Assembly (NCBI RefSeq): GCF_033025475.1
Contig: NZ_CP130322.1
Location: forward strand, 1,054,001-1,118,000
Origin: Sphingomonas sp. C3-2
Lineage (GTDB): Bacteria > Pseudomonadota > Alphaproteobacteria > Sphingomonadales > Sphingomonadaceae
Direction: 5' to 3'
Length of the DNA stretch: 64,000 nucleotides
Positions 60,821-64,000 of this stretch are shown piece by piece; position 1 is the first letter of the stretch, and each line of letters begins with the position of its first letter. The position numbers and the translations under genes were made by a program. The notes below the pieces were generated by a model. That model worked only from the letters and a program-made list of their open reading frames with translations, did no database searches and had not been told where the DNA came from.

Positions 60821-61681
60821 TCAGGCTTTGGGTTGATAGGTTTGCTCGGGACCGGGGAAAACGCGGGCGCGAACTTCCTCGGCATAGCGCGACGCCGCCG
60901 CATCGATGCGGCCGGCAAGGTCGTCATAACGTTTCACGAACCGCGCGGTGCGATCGAACATGCCCAGCATGTCGTCGATCACCAGCACCTGGCCATCGCA
61001 ATCGGCCGATGCCCCGATACCAATGACCGGGCACGAAACCTCGGCGGTCACCGCGCGGGCAAGCGGTTCGATCACACCTTCGACGACCAGCGAGAAGGCG
61101 CCCGCCTCGGCAATCGCACGCGCATCGGCGATGATCTTGGCATGTTCGGCATTGCTGCGGCCACGCGCACCGTAACCGCCCAGCGCGTTCACCGCCTGCG
61201 GAGTGAGCCCAATATGGCCGACAACGGGGATACCGCGCGCAGTGAGGAACGCGACGGTCGGCGCCATCGCTTCACCGCCCTCAAGCTTGACTGCGGCGGC
61301 GCCGGTTTCGGCCATCACGCGCGAAGCAGAGGCAAAGGCCTGTTCGGGGCTGGCTTCATAGCTGCCAAAGGGCATATCGATCACGACGACCGAATGATAG
61401 CTGCCACGCACCACGGCGGCGCCGTGCGCGCACATCATGTCGAGCGTGACGGGCAGCGTCGACGGCAGGCCGTAAATCACCTGCGCCAAGCTGTCCCCCA
61501 CCAGCAGCATGTCGCAGTGGGAATCGAGCAGTTGCGCCATGCGCGCCGTATAGGCGGTGAGCATGACGATGGGCTCCTTGCCCTTGCGCGCCTGGATCTG
61601 CGGCACCGTCAGCCGCTTCATCGGAGCGGGTGTGGGATGGGCGCGGCTGGTGGATGTGTCGAGCGTATAGGTCGTAGACAT
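60821..61681 (-). CDS. panB: 3-methyl-2-oxobutanoate hydroxymethyltransferase
   Basis: 286 residues. [40 protein letters not shown] and [21 protein letters not shown] are the conserved segments, with metal and substrate residues in place. It makes ketopantoate for pantothenate and coenzyme A. The first 20 residues are an extra N-terminal stretch; the ATG is followed by MKRLTVPQI at residue 21, which could also be a start. Confidence 0.92.
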   Translation of the reverse strand: MSTTYTLDTSTSRAHPTPAPMKRLTVPQIQARKGKEPIVMLTAYTARMAQLLDSHCDMLLVGDSLAQVIYGLPSTLPVTLDMMCAHGAAVVRGSYHSVVVIDMPFGSYEASPEQAFASASRVMAETGAAAVKLEGGEAMAPTVAFLTARGIPVVGHIGLTPQAVNALGGYGARGRSNAEHAKIIADARAIAEAGAFSLVVEGVIEPLARAVTAEVSCPVIGIGASADCDGQVLVIDDMLGMFDRTARFVKRYDDLAGRIDAAASRYAEEVRARVFPGPEQTYQPKA

Positions 61682-61727
61682 AAGGGCTTCTTAGCCCGAC
61701 TGCCCGGCACAGACCAGACCCAAGGCA

Positions 61728-62735
61728 TCAGCGCAGCGCGGCAACCGCCACCCCCGGATTGTCGCTGAACACCCCGTCCACACCTAGATCGGCAAACAGC
61801 CGGATTTCGGCCGCCAGATCGCCAGCTCCACGCGGGCTGATGCCCTTGCGCATATCGGCCGGCAGGAAATAATTTTCGGCGCGGAAGGTCCAAGGGTGCA
61901 CCTCCAGCCCCGCCGCATGCGCATCTTCGACAAAGCGCGTCGGCGCGCCGCGTCGGCCGATCCGGCTTACCGGCACAATCAACGACTTGGCCGGCCCGAC
62001 GCCATCGGCATAGGCGGCCACCCCCTGCAAGCCCTTCGCCGTCGCCATCTCCGCATAGGCGGCGCTGTCTTCCATCAACTGGATAAGCCGCAGCTTCGTC
62101 ATCCCGCGCAACTGGCGCAGATTGGCCGCCTCGAACGACTGGATGAACACCGGATCGGCGGCCTCGCGATATCCATAACGGTCGAGCAACGCGATCAGCG
62201 GCGCTTCAAGCGCCAATCCGATTGACTGGAAATAGCTCGGGTGCTTGGTCTCTGGATAAAGCCCGATCCGTCGCCCCCGCCGCTTTTCCTCGGTCTGGGC
62301 AAGCGCGATCACTTCCTCAAAGGTCGGGATTTCGAACTGCCCGTCAAACTTCCGGTTATTGGGCCGCAGGAGCGGCAACCGCTCGCGCGCGCGCAATGTC
62401 TTCAGTTCGGCGAGGGTGAAATCCTCGGTGAACCATCCCGTGATCGCCTTGCCGTCTATCGTCTTCGTCGTCTTGCGCGCGGCGAATTCGCGGCGGTCGG
62501 AAACGTCTGTGGTCTCCGAAATCTCGTTCTCATGCCGCGCAACAAGCACGCCGTCCTTGGTCATCACCAGATCCGGCTCGATGAAATCGGCACCCTGCTC
62601 GATTGCGAGCGCATAGGATGCAAGCGTGTGTTCAGGTCGCTCCCCCGAAGCGCCGCGATGCGCGATCACAATCGGCTGCGCGGTGGCGGACGCCGCCATC
62701 ACCATGAGCGCGCAGCCTGCGAGAATTCGAAACAT
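61728..62735 (-). CDS. glycerophosphodiester phosphodiesterase, periplasmic
   Basis: 335 residues. Signal peptide MFRILAGCALMVMAASATAQ, then IAHRGASGERPEHT with the catalytic His, and FIEPDLVMTKDGVLVARHE with the metal-binding acidic residues. It hydrolyses glycerophosphodiesters to glycerol 3-phosphate, as GlpQ. GGAGGG precedes the ATG. Confidence 0.92.
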   Translation of the reverse strand: MFRILAGCALMVMAASATAQPIVIAHRGASGERPEHTLASYALAIEQGADFIEPDLVMTKDGVLVARHENEISETTDVSDRREFAARKTTKTIDGKAITGWFTEDFTLAELKTLRARERLPLLRPNNRKFDGQFEIPTFEEVIALAQTEEKRRGRRIGLYPETKHPSYFQSIGLALEAPLIALLDRYGYREAADPVFIQSFEAANLRQLRGMTKLRLIQLMEDSAAYAEMATAKGLQGVAAYADGVGPAKSLIVPVSRIGRRGAPTRFVEDAHAAGLEVHPWTFRAENYFLPADMRKGISPRGAGDLAAEIRLFADLGVDGVFSDNPGVAVAALR

Positions 62736-62803
62736 CCAGCCCTCCGCATAGAAAGCTCTCCTGCCCGCAAAAACTTACGCGCCGATGGCAAAGGCGCGGT
62801 TAA

Positions 62804-63151
62804 TCACCCCAGTGCCGCCTCATATTGATCGGCCTTGAAGCCAACGAGGCACGTATCGCCCAGATCAAGCACCGGCCGCTTGATCATCGAAGGCTGGGCG
62901 ATCATCAGCGCGATCGCCTTGTCGGCATCCAGATCGGCGCGCGCATCCTCGGGCAGCTTGCGAAAGGTGGTACCCGCCCGGTTCAGGATCTTTTCCCAGC
63001 CATGCTCGTCCACCCATGTACGCAGCGAGCCCGCATCGATCCCCGATGCCTTGTAATCGTGGAAATCATAGGCGACCCCCTGCCCCTCTAGCCAGGTACG
63101 GGCCTTCTTGATCGTGTCGCAATTCTTGATGCCGTACATGGTGATGGTCAT
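62804..63151 (-). CDS. ArsC/Spx-family protein, YffB-like
   Basis: 115 residues. MYGIKNCDTIKKARTWL carries a single Cys at about residue 10, and PSMIKRPVLDLGD is present, as in the YffB branch, which lacks clear arsenate reductase activity. It is far from the arsenic island and probably housekeeping; a glutathione-dependent thiol role is suggested for the family. Confidence 0.85.
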   Translation of the reverse strand: MTITMYGIKNCDTIKKARTWLEGQGVAYDFHDYKASGIDAGSLRTWVDEHGWEKILNRAGTTFRKLPEDARADLDADKAIALMIAQPSMIKRPVLDLGDTCLVGFKADQYEAALG

Positions 63152-63194
63152 TGAACGATGATTCCCTGAAAAATCCGGAACATGAGACATAGCG

Positions 63195-63226
63195 AAAAGG
63201 CCGCCCTTTCGGACGGCCTTTTTTGT
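63195..63226 (-). terminator. terminator of guaA
   Basis: On the minus strand AAGGCCGTCC and GGGCGGCCTT pair around GAAA, with T on the far side and A on the near side, so it can stop transcription in either direction. It lies 26 bases after the guaA stop. Confidence 0.8.
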
Positions 63227-63251
63227 TCACTTCAACCAGCTGAAGAACCGG

Positions 63252-64000
63252 TCATTCCCACTCGATCGTGCCCGGGGGCTTTGAGGTGAAGTCATAGACC
63301 ACGCGGTTGATGCCCTTTACCTCGTTGACGATGCGCGTCGCGACGCGGGTCAGGAAGCTGGGGTCGAAGGGATAGACATCGGCGGTCATGCCGTCGGTCG
63401 AGGTGACCGCACGCAGTGCACAGACCGAATCATAGGTGCGGCCATCGCCCATCACGCCGACCGTCTTGACCGGCAGCAGCACGGCAAAGGCCTGCCAGAT
63501 CGCGTCATAAAGGCCCGCATTGCGGATTTCCTCGAGATAGATCGCATCCGCCTTGCGCAGAATGTCACACTTTTCCTTGCTGACTTCGCCGGGAATACGG
63601 ATGGCGAGGCCCGGCCCCGGGAAGGGGTGGCGGCCAACGAAAACGTCGGGCAGGCCGAGTTCGCGACCGAGTTCGCGGACTTCGTCCTTGAACAGTTCGC
63701 GCAGCGGCTCGACGAGCTTCATGTTCATGCGCTCGGGCAGACCGCCAACATTGTGGTGGCTCTTGATCGTGACCGAGGGGCCGCCGGTGAAGGAGACGCT
63801 TTCGATCACATCCGGATAGAGCGTACCCTGCGCAAGGAATTCGGCGCCGCCAATCTTGCGCGCTTCTTCCTCGAACACGTCGATGAAGGTCTTGCCGATG
63901 AACTTGCGCTTCTTTTCGGGATCGGTTTCGCCGGCCAGACCCGACATGAACAGCGTTTCGGCGTTCACATGGACGAGCGGGATATTGTAGTGGCCGCGGA
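63252..64000 (-). CDS. guaA: GMP synthase, C-terminal part (truncated by window)
   Basis: About 249 residues are visible; the frame runs off the right edge. [33 protein letters not shown] and the closing [11 protein letters not shown] are the ATP-pyrophosphatase and dimerisation regions of GuaA. It makes GMP from XMP with glutamine. The visible part is intact, and the Met at 63968 is internal. Confidence 0.95.
   Translation of the reverse strand, partial: RGHYNIPLVHVNAETLFMSGLAGETDPEKKRKFIGKTFIDVFEEEARKIGGAEFLAQGTLYPDVIESVSFTGGPSVTIKSHHNVGGLPERMNMKLVEPLRELFKDEVRELGRELGLPDVFVGRHPFPGPGLAIRIPGEVSKEKCDILRKADAIYLEEIRNAGLYDAIWQAFAVLLPVKTVGVMGDGRTYDSVCALRAVTSTDGMTADVYPFDPSFLTRVATRIVNEVKGINRVVYDFTSKPPGTIEWE

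Noticed and set aside
62804-63151. Third arsenate reductase
   Set aside because: The sequence fits the YffB/Spx branch, which is not a proven arsenate reductase, and it lies among housekeeping genes.

Overview
The window looks like a chromosome piece from a high-GC alphaproteobacterium, most likely a member of the Sphingomonadales. The right third carries ordinary housekeeping genes: an Entner-Doudoroff cluster (zwf-pgl-edd-eda), a glutathione-dependent formaldehyde detoxification set, bfd-bfr, the tusA/der/bamB/yfgM-like cluster, panB and the 3' end of guaA. The lineage is inferred from gene content and protein resemblance, not from a database search.

Left of a tRNA-Ser(CGA) gene (46374-46463), whose 3' end faces left, everything is accessory. 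From the left edge: (1) 1-9970, a tightly coupled plus-strand operon cut by the window start: DUF499-type ATPase, a miniature PglZ-domain protein, a DUF1156-type adenine methyltransferase with zinc ribbons, an unrecognised 166-residue protein, and an SNF2-type helicase. This is a BREX/Hma-like anti-phage set with an unusual composition. (2) About 9971-40674, an apparently complete siphovirus-like prophage with an HK97-type capsid. Its late genes (lysis, tail, head, packaging) and early genes (replication, recombination) run on the minus strand; an S24 repressor and a large serine recombinase module run on the plus strand at the right end. (3) 40682-46030, an arsenic-resistance cluster: thioredoxin-like protein plus permease on the minus strand, then a flavin reductase, arsR, two unrelated arsenate reductases, an Acr3 pump and arsH.

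The prophage sits between two convergent genes, the helicase of the defence operon and the thioredoxin of the arsenic cluster. Both ends carry GGGTA as the last Gly codon plus stop, so the defence and arsenic modules were probably direct neighbours before integration. Within the prophage I found a canonical -1 slippery heptamer joining the two tail-chaperone reading frames; three helically phased DnaA-type boxes plus a perfect 11-bp hairpin upstream of the primase-helicase; a second array of eight TGCGGAAG iterons just downstream of it; an SSB-like acidic tip on an unknown protein; and TGGGAT half-sites shared by the repressor-cro intergenic region and the recombinase promoter.

The best candidates for undescribed biology are the defence operon (mini-PglZ plus orphan 166-residue protein), the two-array replication region, and the four-gene recombinase module.
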